Assembly: GCF_020708045.1 (NCBI RefSeq)
Contig: NZ_JAJFES010000012.1
Location: forward strand, 62,001-126,000
Length of the DNA stretch: 64,000 bases
Direction of reading: 5' to 3'
Source: Massilia sp. IC2-278
Lineage (GTDB): Bacteria; Pseudomonadota; Gammaproteobacteria; Burkholderiales; Burkholderiaceae_D
Shown here: piece after piece, positions 46,785 to 54,958 of the stretch
How the letters are laid out: each line of letters starts with the position of its first letter
How positions within the stretch are numbered: position 1 is the stretch's first letter
The notes under the pieces: model-generated
Database searches by the model: none
The model's input: the letters and a program-made list of their open reading frames with translations, nothing else
What the model was told of the DNA's origin: nothing
Made by a program: the position numbers and the translations under genes

Positions 46785-47816
46785 TCAGGTGAAGCGGACG
46801 CGGTAACGGACGGCTCCGGCCAGGCGCCAGAACACCGCCAGCGGAGGAATGAGGGCCGAGGTAACGATCATCTCGGCGATATGGGATGCGGTTTTCGCGG
46901 TCCCGCGCAGGCGCTGCAGGCACAGGCGCGCGGTGAGCCCCAGCCAGGCCAGGCCGGCCGCGCCGAACACGGCCGCGCTGCCCGCCCACCAGCCGGCCAG
47001 GGCCAGCAGCAGGGCCGCCACAGCGAGGTAATGGTCCCAGCGCGGCGCCGGTTCCACCTTGGCGCGGTACAGGCCGGGATGCTTCTTGTAGAGCAGGGCG
47101 TCGAACACCGCGCGCCGCGTGTGCAGCAGGCTCACGCCCCAGGGGGCCGGGCGCAGCGGATGCACCACCAGCGCCTGCGGCGCCCGCACGATGCGCGCCT
47201 CGATGCCGAGCAGGCGGAAGTGCAGGTCGGAATCCTCGCGGCAGGGTTCGGTGAAGCGCTCGTCGAAGCCGTCCAGGCGTTCGAGGATGCTCTTGCGGCA
47301 GAAGCAGTTGGCGGCCACGAACTCGGCGGTTTCGAGCTGGCGCGCGGTGCGCTGGTAATCGGTGGGCGTGGCCGGCAGCGGCATTTCCACGCGCCCGCAG
47401 AGGACGTCGACGTGCTCGCCGAAGGCGGCCAGGCCCTGGGCCAGCCAGGTGGGCGAGGGCACGGTGTCGTCGTCGGTAAAGGCGATGATGGAGGCCTGGG
47501 CCGCGCGCCAGCCGAGGTTGCGCGCCGCTGCCGGGCCGTGCTGGCCGGAATTGGCGACATACACCAGGCGCGGGCCGCGGTCGAGCGTGCGGGCGCGCCA
47601 GCCGGCCACCAGGTGCAGGGTGTTGTGGTTGGGCTCGTCGTCGACGATGATGATCTCGAAGGCGCCGCCCGGCAGGGTCTGGCGGGTGAGGGCGTCGAGG
47701 CAGCGGTCGAGCAGGTCCATGCGGCCGCAGGTGGGCACGACCACCGATACGCTGAAGGCCAGCCCGAGCGGCGGCCCGAGGCCGGTGCCGACAGTCTCCC
47801 TGTTCGCTTCTTGCAT
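46785..47816 (-). CDS. Glycosyltransferase, GT2 family
   Basis: A 343-residue membrane-associated glycosyltransferase. The GT-A fold shows [44 protein letters not shown] (the DxD metal site) and the acceptor loop [11 protein letters not shown] (ED). Two hydrophobic segments occur near the end ([16 protein letters not shown] and a second). The ATG at 47816 has GGGAGG eight bases upstream. The frame stays open for 72 further codons, but that part is a relic of an ABC transporter, not part of this enzyme. First intact gene of the glycan cluster, transcribed towards GT4. Confidence 0.88.
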   Translation of the reverse strand: MQEANRETVGTGLGPPLGLAFSVSVVVPTCGRMDLLDRCLDALTRQTLPGGAFEIIIVDDEPNHNTLHLVAGWRARTLDRGPRLVYVANSGQHGPAAARNLGWRAAQASIIAFTDDDTVPSPTWLAQGLAAFGEHVDVLCGRVEMPLPATPTDYQRTARQLETAEFVAANCFCRKSILERLDGFDERFTEPCREDSDLHFRLLGIEARIVRAPQALVVHPLRPAPWGVSLLHTRRAVFDALLYKKHPGLYRAKVEPAPRWDHYLAVAALLLALAGWWAGSAAVFGAAGLAWLGLTARLCLQRLRGTAKTASHIAEMIVTSALIPPLAVFWRLAGAVRYRVRFT

Positions 47817-47834
47817 GCTCGCCTCCCTGTGTTG

Positions 47835-47987
47835 GCGCCCGCGGTCCATGACGACGATGAGGTCGGCGTTGACGATGGTGGACGGGCGGTGCGCAATAAT
47901 CAGGGTGGTTCGATTCCCCAACAAACGGTCGAGTTCCTGCGTGATGGTGTGTTCTGAATCTGAATCAAGTGCCGACGTCGCCAGGAA
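47835..47987 (-). pseudogene. Relic of an ABC exporter ATPase
   Basis: About 50 codons read [30 protein letters not shown] and [15 protein letters not shown]. These are the D-loop, H-loop and last strands of the ATPase domain of an MsbA/HlyB-type exporter. Nothing upstream matches the rest of the protein: the Walker B aspartate and glutamate just before ATSALD are already lost (reading VFLATSALD). The frame then runs into the GT2 gene without a stop. Only the extreme 3' end of an exporter gene survives, presumably the transporter that once headed this cluster. Confidence 0.8.
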
Positions 47988-48178
47988 CACCCAACACTGT
48001 TGTGTCAATCCGCCATTCGGGTGTGCTTCCATGCTTGAAACCGTCTTAAATCATTTCACAAAATTTCCTTGATGGAGAAAGATTAGTCCTACATCGGGCG
48101 CGTGGATTTGCTGGCTCAGCATTGATTCCGAATGCATGAAACCTTACTGCCGATAGTCCACGCACATCGCAAGAGTTT

Positions 48179-48210
48179 AAAAAAAACCGGCCACCTTGCG
48201 GTAGCCGGTC
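48179..48210 (-). terminator. Terminator of the Gln-rich protein gene
   Basis: On the minus strand ACCGGCTACC pairs with GGTGGCCGGT (one G-T pair) around GCAA, followed by eight T. It ends the minus-strand gene beginning at 49178. Confidence 0.8.
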
Positions 48211-48260
48211 AAGGTCCCCGGCCGAAGCCAGGGCTTATGGGAGCTGGTGAATACGGGCGA

Positions 48261-49178
48261 TTACTTGCGCGAGAACCCGGTGTCGTCGTCCATCTTGCGG
48301 TCGCCTGCCAGGCGGTTGGCGCCGGCCGGGCTCTTCGGGTAGCCACCGGCGGCATCGTTCGACTGGTGCACCGGATTCGGTTCGTCCTTCATGCTGGCGC
48401 CGGGCTGCCATTCCTGGTTTTCGGTACGCGGCCCTGCGTTGCCCGGGCTGCGCGGCAGGCCGCCGGCGACGTCGTTCGACTGGTGCACGTCGGCGCCCTG
48501 TTCGCGGCCCTGTTCGCCGGTCTGCGAGCCGGCGCGGTCGGTGCTGTCCTGCCTTTCCCGAGCAGGCGAGCGCGGCAAGGCTTCTTCACGCTGGCTGTTG
48601 CCTTGCTGGGCCGATGCCATTTGCGCCGATTGGGCTTGCTGCCCCGACTGCATCGACTGGCTGCCGTACACCGGCTGGGCGGCGCCATGGTGGTGGCCGA
48701 GCGAGCCGCCCTGCAGTTCGGGCTGGCGCGCATCCTGTGGATTCATGCGCTCGGTCGCCTGGGTATTCCCGGCATGCTGGCCCTCGCGGTGCAGGAGGTC
48801 GGTGCCGCTGTCGCCGGAACGGCCGCCGACCGGCTGCTCGATCTGGCCATAGGCCTGGGAACGCTGTTCCATCTGGCGCTGGTGGCTGTCGGTGATGCTT
48901 TGCGTCGGGCCGCTGCCGCCGCTCTGCTGGGTCTGCATCGAGCCGCCCGGCAGGTCCCAGCGGCTGCTTTCCTCGGTCCAGGGGCCGTGGCCCATGCCGC
49001 TTTGCTGGGTACCCATCTGGTCGATGCCCTGGCGGCCCTGCTGCTGCGAGGCGCCTTGCGGATAGGTGTGGTCAAGCGGGGCGTCGGGAGCGGTCTTGCC
49101 CTTGGCATTCGCGTTCCACTTTTCGTTGCCGCCGTTATTGGTCTGGTTGTTCATTTCGCTGCGTTGATTCGCGTCCAT
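48261..49178 (-). CDS. Gln/Gly/Ser-rich disordered protein, stress type
   Basis: A 305-residue hydrophilic protein with almost no hydrophobic core, no signal sequence and few aromatic residues; it is rich in Gln, Gly, Ser, Asn and His. Two long stretches near the end repeat each other: VHQSNDVAGGLPRSPGNAG and VHQSNDAAGGYPKSPAGAN. Such hydrophilin-like proteins are often made under desiccation or osmotic stress, but I recognise no named family. The ATG at 49178 follows AAAGGAAACGTC; GTG 49193 is also open. It is divergent from the KGG stress protein, and both are probably induced together. Confidence 0.65.
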   Translation of the reverse strand: MDANQRSEMNNQTNNGGNEKWNANAKGKTAPDAPLDHTYPQGASQQQGRQGIDQMGTQQSGMGHGPWTEESSRWDLPGGSMQTQQSGGSGPTQSITDSHQRQMEQRSQAYGQIEQPVGGRSGDSGTDLLHREGQHAGNTQATERMNPQDARQPELQGGSLGHHHGAAQPVYGSQSMQSGQQAQSAQMASAQQGNSQREEALPRSPARERQDSTDRAGSQTGEQGREQGADVHQSNDVAGGLPRSPGNAGPRTENQEWQPGASMKDEPNPVHQSNDAAGGYPKSPAGANRLAGDRKMDDDTGFSRK

Positions 49179-49532
49179 GACGTTTCCTTTCACAAGACTG
49201 GTTGCTGGCGCGGCCGCCCGGCCGTTCGCCGCTGGCGCCGCCTGATTCTGCCATGATGCGCGCGCTGTCCGATGTCCAGTATAGGAAGACGTTGCGGTAG
49301 TGTGTAGGACTACAACTGATGGGCATTTTTGCCTATTGACACTACCTTTCGTAAGTGCATTTTCTCTTGCGTGTCGTCCTACAAAGTCATCTGAAAACGT
49401 CCTATACCCTCATCCAATCGCCCTGCCTAAGATGGTTTCAACCGAACACTCATCGGCGTTGGCGGATGGGACTGGGCGGTAGCCTGCCGCAGGACGCGGC
49501 GGTTTCCACAAGTGAACAGGGAGAACACGATC
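49179..49532. other. Divergent regulatory region between two stress-type genes
   Basis: No gene, but clear structure: GGTAGTGT (49296-49303) is the inverse of ACACTACC (49339-49346), and TGTAGGAC (49303-49310) the inverse of GTCCTACA (49376-49383). A consensus -35 TTGACA (49336-49341) overlaps the first pair; the matching -10 is weak. The arms could be regulator sites or form an RNA fold. Confidence 0.45.
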
Positions 49533-49811
49533 ATGGCTTCGAGCAATCAAGGTAACAAACAGGGCGGCAACCAGTCCAACAGCCAGAGCAGCGGCACCCG
49601 CAACCGCGGCTTCGCTTCGATGGATCCGGCACGCCAACGCGAAATCGCCAGCCAGGGAGGCAAGGCAGCGCACCAGAAAGGCACCGCACACGAATTCACT
49701 TCGGAAGAAGCACGCCGTGCAGGCAGCATGAGCCACGGCAACCGCCAGTCCGCCAGCGCCGGTTCGGCCAGCGGCTCGCGTACGTCGTCGAAGAGCCGCA
49801 GCACGAAGTAA
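49533..49811 (+). CDS. KGG-repeat general stress protein (YciG-like)
   Basis: A 92-residue basic hydrophilic protein. RGFASMDPARQREIASQGGKAAHQKGTAHEF is close to the con-10/KGG motif of YciG-like stress proteins, and SSEEARRAGSMSHGNR-like continues it; the last third is a Ser/Gly/Arg tail. Such proteins are induced by starvation or other stress under RpoS in enterobacteria; their biochemical role is not known. ATG 49533 is preceded by GGGAG at a normal distance. Closed by its own terminator. Confidence 0.85.
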   Translation: MASSNQGNKQGGNQSNSQSSGTRNRGFASMDPARQREIASQGGKAAHQKGTAHEFTSEEARRAGSMSHGNRQSASAGSASGSRTSSKSRSTK

Positions 49812-49886
49812 GCGCGCGGCAGCGATGAGGCTACGCATCTCCAGCCGCCGATCGGGCGGTTGGCAAACACATGGGTGATGGAGGGG

Positions 49887-49916
49887 AACGGGGAGCTGCG
49901 TGCTCCCCGTTTTCTT
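49887..49916 (+). terminator. Terminator after the KGG gene
   Basis: AACGGGGAGC pairs with GCTCCCCGTT around TGCGT, followed by a TTTCTTTC tail. Confidence 0.8.
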
Positions 49917-50015
49917 TCCTGGATAGTTTCTGAATACACACAATTCGACGATGGGATCAGGTAGAATCGCTGCGCCTTTTTCCAAGCAAATCAACCCAAC
50001 CTGAGGAACCTCGTC

Positions 50016-50417
50016 GTGAAAGAAGCGGTCATTCGTCAAGTCAAGAGCATGTCCATGTCCTGCGATCGCGTGGGCAATTCGCTGCTCGCGAAATTTTCCG
50101 CCCACGGCGCCAGCGACGTTGCCCTGCATATTCCCGCCAGTATCGTGTTCTGGCTGAACAAGCACCTGCCGGTGAACCAGGACCCGACCCTGCAGCCGCC
50201 GCCGGCGCCGCCGCAAATCACCCAGTTCGACTGGGAAAACCCGAACAACCCGCGCGTCATCAGCCTGAATTGCCGCGAACTGCCGGGCAAGCTGCGCATG
50301 CAGTTCAACCTCGACCGCAAGCCCGACCTGGTGCTGGTGCTCGACCGCGGCAACGTCGAACTGATGCGCCAGATCCTGATCATGTACAGCCGCGAGCTGA
50401 TCGACCTCGACGCATAA
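50016..50417 (+). CDS. Hypothetical protein of 133 residues
   Basis: A 133-residue cytoplasmic-looking protein from a GTG start at 50016 that follows GAGGAACC. The sequence has a central Pro-rich break (PTLQPPPAPPQITQF) between two conserved-looking halves, ending in LVLVLDRGNVELMRQILIMY. I recognise no family and see no signal or membrane segment. It is 117 bases upstream of the M14 peptidase gene and may share its transcript. Confidence 0.75.
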   Translation: MKEAVIRQVKSMSMSCDRVGNSLLAKFSAHGASDVALHIPASIVFWLNKHLPVNQDPTLQPPPAPPQITQFDWENPNNPRVISLNCRELPGKLRMQFNLDRKPDLVLVLDRGNVELMRQILIMYSRELIDLDA

Positions 50418-50534
50418 GCAGGCCGACCGCGCGTTTCTGCTGCCGCCACTGCTGCTGCTCGGCAGGAGAGGGCATGGCGCTGCCGAATCCAGTATCATGC
50501 TCCACTTTGTGAACGGGCCAAAAAGGGATCAGCC

Positions 50535-51656
50535 ATGCCTATTAAAATCAGCCAGCATTTCGACTCCGGCGCCATCGAGGTGGTGTCAGCCGAGAACGCG
50601 AAACAGATCGATTTGAACCTGCGCCGCGACAACAACGCGGACATCCATCAGTGGTTCCACTTCCGCCTGCAAGGCGCGCGCGGCCAGGCCTGCACGATCC
50701 GTTTCCTGAATGCCGGGCAGGCTACCTACCCGAAGGGCTTCGAGGATTACCAGGTGGCGGCCAGCTACGACACCGAGAACTGGTTCCGCGTGCCCACCAG
50801 CTTCGACGGCCAGGTCATGACCGTCAACCACACCCCTGAACTCGACAGCGTCTACTACGCCTACTTCGAGCCCTACACTTGGGAACGCCATCTGCGCCTG
50901 CTGGGCGAAGTCGCCGAGAACCCGATCGCGCGCGTGCTCGACATCGGCACTACGGTCGACGGCCGCGACATGAACCTGGTCGTGATCGGCAACCCGAACG
51001 CCGAGAAAAAGATCTGGGTCATCGCCCGCCAGCACCCGGGCGAAACCATGGCCGAGTGGTACGTGGAGGGCATGATGGATGCGCTGCTCGACGACGCCAA
51101 CCCGGTCGCGCGCAAGCTGCTGCAGCGCGCCGTGTTCTACATCGTGCCGAACATGAACCCGGACGGCTCGGTGCGCGGCAATTTGCGCACGAACGCCGCC
51201 GGCGCCAACCTGAACCGCGAGTGGATGACCCCGACGCCGGAACGCAGCCCGGAAGTGCTGTGCGTGAAGAACAAAATCCACGAGACCGGCGTCGACATGT
51301 TCTTCGACATCCATGGCGACGAGGCACTGCCGTACAACTTCGTGGCCGGCAACGAGATGCTGTCCGACTTCGGACCGGAGCGCCAGGCGCGCCAGGACGC
51401 CTTCGTGCAGCGCTACATGGCCGCCAGCCCGGACTTCCAGAACGTGTACGGCTACGCGGCCAGCAAGTACAACGAGGAACTGCTGACCCTGGCCTCGAAG
51501 TACATCGGCCACACCTTCAAGTGCCTGTCGCTGACCCTGGAGATGCCGTTCAAGGACAACGCCGATTTGCCGAACCCGCATACCGGCTGGAACGGTGCAC
51601 GCAGCGCGGCCCTGGGCGCGGCGATCCTGCAGCCTATCCTGCAGACGCTGGACTAA
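50535..51656 (+). CDS. M14 zinc carboxypeptidase of the cytosolic (CCP/AGBL) type
   Basis: A 373-residue metallopeptidase without a signal peptide. The N-terminal beta domain (about 1-115) is that of cytosolic carboxypeptidases, followed by the catalytic domain with zinc ligands His167 and Glu170 (ARQHPGETMAEW) and His260 (FDIHGDEALPY), the NPDG turn (208-211), NLNREW, and the catalytic Glu336 in LTLEMPFKD. In eukaryotes this group removes C-terminal glutamates from tubulin; bacterial members have no agreed substrate. It stands four bases before the CYTH gene, with a third gene overlapping that one, so the three form one operon. Confidence 0.9.
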   Translation: MPIKISQHFDSGAIEVVSAENAKQIDLNLRRDNNADIHQWFHFRLQGARGQACTIRFLNAGQATYPKGFEDYQVAASYDTENWFRVPTSFDGQVMTVNHTPELDSVYYAYFEPYTWERHLRLLGEVAENPIARVLDIGTTVDGRDMNLVVIGNPNAEKKIWVIARQHPGETMAEWYVEGMMDALLDDANPVARKLLQRAVFYIVPNMNPDGSVRGNLRTNAAGANLNREWMTPTPERSPEVLCVKNKIHETGVDMFFDIHGDEALPYNFVAGNEMLSDFGPERQARQDAFVQRYMAASPDFQNVYGYAASKYNEELLTLASKYIGHTFKCLSLTLEMPFKDNADLPNPHTGWNGARSAALGAAILQPILQTLD

Positions 51657-51660
51657 GCAG

Positions 51661-52137
51661 ATGGGCGTCGAGATCGAGCGCAAGTTCCTGGTCCAAGGCG
51701 ACGCCTGGCGCACGCTGGGGAAATCGACCCTGCTGCGCCAGGGCTACCTCAGCCTTGACGCCGCGCGCACCGTGCGCGTACGTATCGATGGCGAGCAGGC
51801 TTTTATCACCATCAAGGGCAAGAGCGTGGGCGCCAGCCGCGGCGAGTGGGAATACCCGATTCCCGTGCTTGAGGCCGCCGAACTGCTCGACGGCCTGTGC
51901 CAGCAGCCGCTGGTCGAGAAAGTCCGCCACCGCATCGCCAGCGGGCCGCATACCTGGGAAGTCGACGAATTCCTGGGAGCGAATGCCGGCCTGGTGGTGG
52001 CCGAGATCGAGCTGGGCTCCGAGGACGAAGCCTTCGAGAAGCCCGACTGGATCGGCCGCGAAGTGACCGGCGACGCGCGCTATTTCAACTCCCGACTGAT
52101 TTCCCATCCTTATTCGCAATGGAAGGACCCGGCATGA
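51661..52137 (+). CDS. CYTH-domain triphosphatase-like protein
   Basis: A 158-residue CYTH protein: the signature EIERKF at residues 4-9, then alternating charged strands (RVRIDGEQAFITIKGK, EYPIPVLEA, EVDEFLG, AEIELGSEDE) that line a tunnel binding triphosphate and metal. Stand-alone bacterial CYTH proteins of this size hydrolyse inorganic triphosphate or related compounds. It starts four bases after the peptidase stop; its own stop overlaps the next start (ATGA). The pairing with a cytosolic carboxypeptidase is the notable point. Confidence 0.9.
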   Translation: MGVEIERKFLVQGDAWRTLGKSTLLRQGYLSLDAARTVRVRIDGEQAFITIKGKSVGASRGEWEYPIPVLEAAELLDGLCQQPLVEKVRHRIASGPHTWEVDEFLGANAGLVVAEIELGSEDEAFEKPDWIGREVTGDARYFNSRLISHPYSQWKDPA

Positions 52138-53291
52138 CCATGTTGACCCGGCGCACTGCGCTCGCCCTTGGACTCGCCTTGTTGCTGCCGGCGCTTGCCG
52201 GAGCTGCCGACAAGCCGGCGGACAAGCCTGCCTATTTCCCGCCGGCGGGCGAGTGGGCCCGCAAGACACCAGCCGAACTCGGCATGGACCCGGCGGCGCT
52301 GGCCGCGGCGGTCCAGTATGCGCAGACGCACGAAACCGAACGCGCGCTCGACTTTTCCGACCAGGACAAGACTTTCGGCAAGCGCCTCGGTTCGATGCCG
52401 ACGCGCCGCGCCCACACCAACGGCGTGGTGATCTACAAGGGCTATGTGGTGGCCGAGTTCGGCGACACGCAGTTCGTCGATCCGACTTATTCGGTGGCGA
52501 AGAGCATGCTGTCGACGGTGGCCGGCGTGGCCGTGCGCGATGGCCGCATCGGCCCGCTCGACGAGCCGGTGGCCAGGCGCGTAAACGACGGCGGCTACGC
52601 CTCGGCGCGCAATGCCCAGGTGACCTGGAAGCAGCACCTGCAACAGGAAACCGAGTGGGAAGGCAGCCTGTGGGGCAAGAATGCCGACTTCGTCGGCAAG
52701 GAAGAATTCGGCGCGGGCGAACGCAAGCCGCGTGCCCTGGCGGCGCCGGGCACGCACTACGAGTACAACGACGTGCGCATCAACCGCTTCGCGCTGTCGC
52801 TGCTGCGCGTGTTCGACAAGCCGGTGCCGGAAGTGTTCCAGGAACAGGTCATGGCCCCGATCGGCGCCTCGAACACCTGGAAGTGGGTGCCTTACACCAA
52901 CAGCTACGTCGAGCTGAACGGCAAGCTGGCGCCCTCGGTGAGCGGCGGCACGCGCTGGGGCGGCGGCATGTGGATCAATTCCTGGGACATGGCGCGCTTC
53001 GGCTACCTGTGGCTGCGCGGCGGGCAGTGGAATGGCCGCGCCGTGCTGCCGGCGGCCTACGTGAAAGAAGCCCTGGCGCCGAGCGCCAACGGCCCCGACT
53101 ACGGCTACCTGTGGTGGCTGAACACGAAAGGCAAGAATCTGCCGGGCCTGCCGGCGAATGCCTACGCGGCGCTGGGCGCGGGCAGCAACACGATCGTCGT
53201 CTCGCCGGACCACGACCTGGTGGTGGTGTGGCGCTGGCATGCGGGCAACCCGGCCGAGTTCACCAAGCGCGTGATCGCGGCGATTCGCTAA
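52134..53291 (+). CDS. Secreted serine hydrolase, beta-lactamase (class C-like) family
   Basis: A 385-residue exported protein of the beta-lactamase-related esterase/peptidase family. A signal peptide is at 1-25 (TLLPALAGAA-like end). The nucleophile motif SVAK (Ser120, Lys123) and the tyrosine motif HYEYND around residues 209-213 are visible. It lacks features that would mark a resistance enzyme, so a role as esterase or D-amino-acid peptidase is more probable. The ATG overlaps the CYTH stop by four bases, last gene of the three-gene operon. AAGGA precedes it. Confidence 0.87.
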   Translation: MTMLTRRTALALGLALLLPALAGAADKPADKPAYFPPAGEWARKTPAELGMDPAALAAAVQYAQTHETERALDFSDQDKTFGKRLGSMPTRRAHTNGVVIYKGYVVAEFGDTQFVDPTYSVAKSMLSTVAGVAVRDGRIGPLDEPVARRVNDGGYASARNAQVTWKQHLQQETEWEGSLWGKNADFVGKEEFGAGERKPRALAAPGTHYEYNDVRINRFALSLLRVFDKPVPEVFQEQVMAPIGASNTWKWVPYTNSYVELNGKLAPSVSGGTRWGGGMWINSWDMARFGYLWLRGGQWNGRAVLPAAYVKEALAPSANGPDYGYLWWLNTKGKNLPGLPANAYAALGAGSNTIVVSPDHDLVVVWRWHAGNPAEFTKRVIAAIR

Positions 53292-53305
53292 GCCAGAACC
53301 GCGCG

Positions 53306-53349
53306 CAAAAAACATCGCCCGCTACCGCCTTCGAGGCAGTAGCGGGCGA
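53306..53349 (-). terminator. Terminator of the DUF2863 gene
   Basis: TCGCCCGCTAC pairs with GTAGCGGGCGA (perfect 11 bp, with further pairing of CGCCT and AGGC inside); read on the minus strand a TGTTTTTTG tail follows. Convergent with the serine-hydrolase gene. Confidence 0.8.
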
Positions 53350-53370
53350 ACGCATTTCCGGACCGGCGTT

Positions 53371-54627
53371 TTAGTGGAAGTGCTCGCTGCCGGCAGGGGT
53401 GTCTTCCGGCATTTCGGCATGCACCAGTTCGCCCGACGGATCGGCAAACAGCGGCGCGCCGCAGTCGTCGCAATACTCGACCACGTAGCGTTCGTTGATG
53501 CGTTTGACGTGGGTGACGCCGGCTTCGTTCAGGTAGGCGATGATTTCGTTGACCGGGGTCAGCGGAGGTGGCAGGGCGCCGCCGAAACCGCCTTCCATCG
53601 GCGTGCCTTCCTCGTCTTCCTGGCCATACAGCGGCCAGACGATGCCGTACACCACTTCCGGGCTCTGGCGCAGCGTGAAGCCGACGCGGTATTCGTCGAC
53701 CTGGCCATCGGCCGCTTCCTCGCCGAAGCCGGCGATCACGGCACGCAGGTCGGACGGTTCGAGGTCGAGGGTATTCGTCAGGTAGTGAACGGCGGCGCGG
53801 ATCGACACCGGGCGGATCAGTTTATCGGCTTCGCGGCAGGCCACGTAATACGCCTCCGGCAGCAGCAGCTCGACGCCGCAGCCCGGCAGCAGGCGCGCCA
53901 CGTTGGCGGTGGCCTGGTCGCGCCAGGCGCTCAATGCATTGTTGCGCTCGGTGGCGAAGTTCAGCTGGTGCTGGGCTTCCTGCCAGCGGAACAGCGGGGC
54001 GCCGGCCGGGGCGACGATGGCCACCAGCAGGTAGCGCGTGTCGGCCAGGAAGGGCGCGGTGTCCGGGGCGCGCACGGCCGGCTTGACGCTGCCGCCCTTG
54101 TGCGCGGCCGCGGCCAGCTTGTGGGTCAAGCCATAGGTCTCGGCATGGGTGCGCGGCAGCTGGTCGATGGCGTACAGCGTCGGCGCCATGGCCGCGCGCG
54201 CGCCCTCGGCCAGCAGGTGGGCCGAGAAGTGCGCCTGGAGCGTGGTCAAAAGTTCCGGCGGGATCGTGCCCGAGCCGATGGAAAAGCGGGTCCAGGCCAG
54301 GATGGGCGCGGCCACCAGCAGGGCCTGCCAGGTGACCTCGGCCCCGTCCTGCTGCTCGACCATCGTCGACGATTCGCTGACCGCCTCGACGCCATCCATC
54401 AGCACGTCGTAGGCGGCAAGCTCGTCCTTGAACAAGGCGTTGAGTGCGGCGTCGATGCTGTCCTGGTGATTGGTCTTGAGCAGTTTTTGCAGTTGCGTGT
54501 CCAGTTGCTTTTCCCAAATCCGTTCTTCGACGCGGCTGGCGGACTGCACGATGGCCTGGGCAATGCTGGAGAGACGCTGGCTTTCTGCGGAGAGTTTGTT
54601 GGATGAATCTTTGGAAGGACGACGCAT
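53371..54627 (-). CDS. DUF2863 family protein
   Basis: A 418-residue cytoplasmic protein of the kind annotated DUF2863 in Burkholderiales; I recognise it from its general layout, and the function is unknown. N-terminal helices (LDTQLQKLLKTNHQDSIDAAL), a central mixed region, and a C-terminal part with a possible metal site VVEYCDDCGAPLFADPSG. The ATG at 54627 (MRRPSKDSSNKL) is chosen; the frame is open upstream but without likeness, and no strong ribosome site exists. It is divergent from the siderophore receptor. Confidence 0.75.
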   Translation of the reverse strand: MRRPSKDSSNKLSAESQRLSSIAQAIVQSASRVEERIWEKQLDTQLQKLLKTNHQDSIDAALNALFKDELAAYDVLMDGVEAVSESSTMVEQQDGAEVTWQALLVAAPILAWTRFSIGSGTIPPELLTTLQAHFSAHLLAEGARAAMAPTLYAIDQLPRTHAETYGLTHKLAAAAHKGGSVKPAVRAPDTAPFLADTRYLLVAIVAPAGAPLFRWQEAQHQLNFATERNNALSAWRDQATANVARLLPGCGVELLLPEAYYVACREADKLIRPVSIRAAVHYLTNTLDLEPSDLRAVIAGFGEEAADGQVDEYRVGFTLRQSPEVVYGIVWPLYGQEDEEGTPMEGGFGGALPPPLTPVNEIIAYLNEAGVTHVKRINERYVVEYCDDCGAPLFADPSGELVHAEMPEDTPAGSEHFH

Positions 54628-54958
54628 GGCGCTAGGGAGTCTCTTGTTTAAATGGGTGAGGATCGAAAGTCCAAGGGGGTCATGATAAACCCATATCTCC
54701 GGTATTGTAGTTGATTCGGCCACATGCCATGAACACAACGGTTCAGCGCCGCCGAGTGTGGAGTGCCAGCGTTCTATCTCAACAGTTGTGGCGAAAAGCG
54801 CACGTCCTTCCGCGTTCGCTACCGTAGAAATACGGGTAAGCCATCCTCCCGCCTTGCCAAACACTGCGATAAAAATCATAATGCGAATCGTTCTCATTAT
54901 ATTTACGTATGACTCGCGTCCAGCGACGACATAGCGATAACAAAAACGACCCGACGAC
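54628..54958. other. Divergent region between DUF2863 and the siderophore receptor
   Basis: No gene. The receptor side contains a Fur box (54880-54898) and AT-rich sequence with TTCTCATTATATTTACG, which probably includes the receptor's -10. Nothing else is evident. Confidence 0.45.
54880..54898. promoter_or_regulatory. Fur-binding site
   Basis: AATGCGAATCGTTCTCATT is a close match to the 19-base Fur consensus (GATAATGATAATCATTATC), especially AATG-GAAT and the inverse ATTCT-CATT pattern found before many iron genes. It lies 60 bases before the receptor start, so repression by iron-loaded Fur is expected. Confidence 0.85.

Noticed and set aside
52134..53291. Calling this gene an antibiotic-resistance beta-lactamase
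   Set aside because: Only the SxxK and tyrosine motifs of the broad family are present, and most such secreted relatives are esterases or peptidases.
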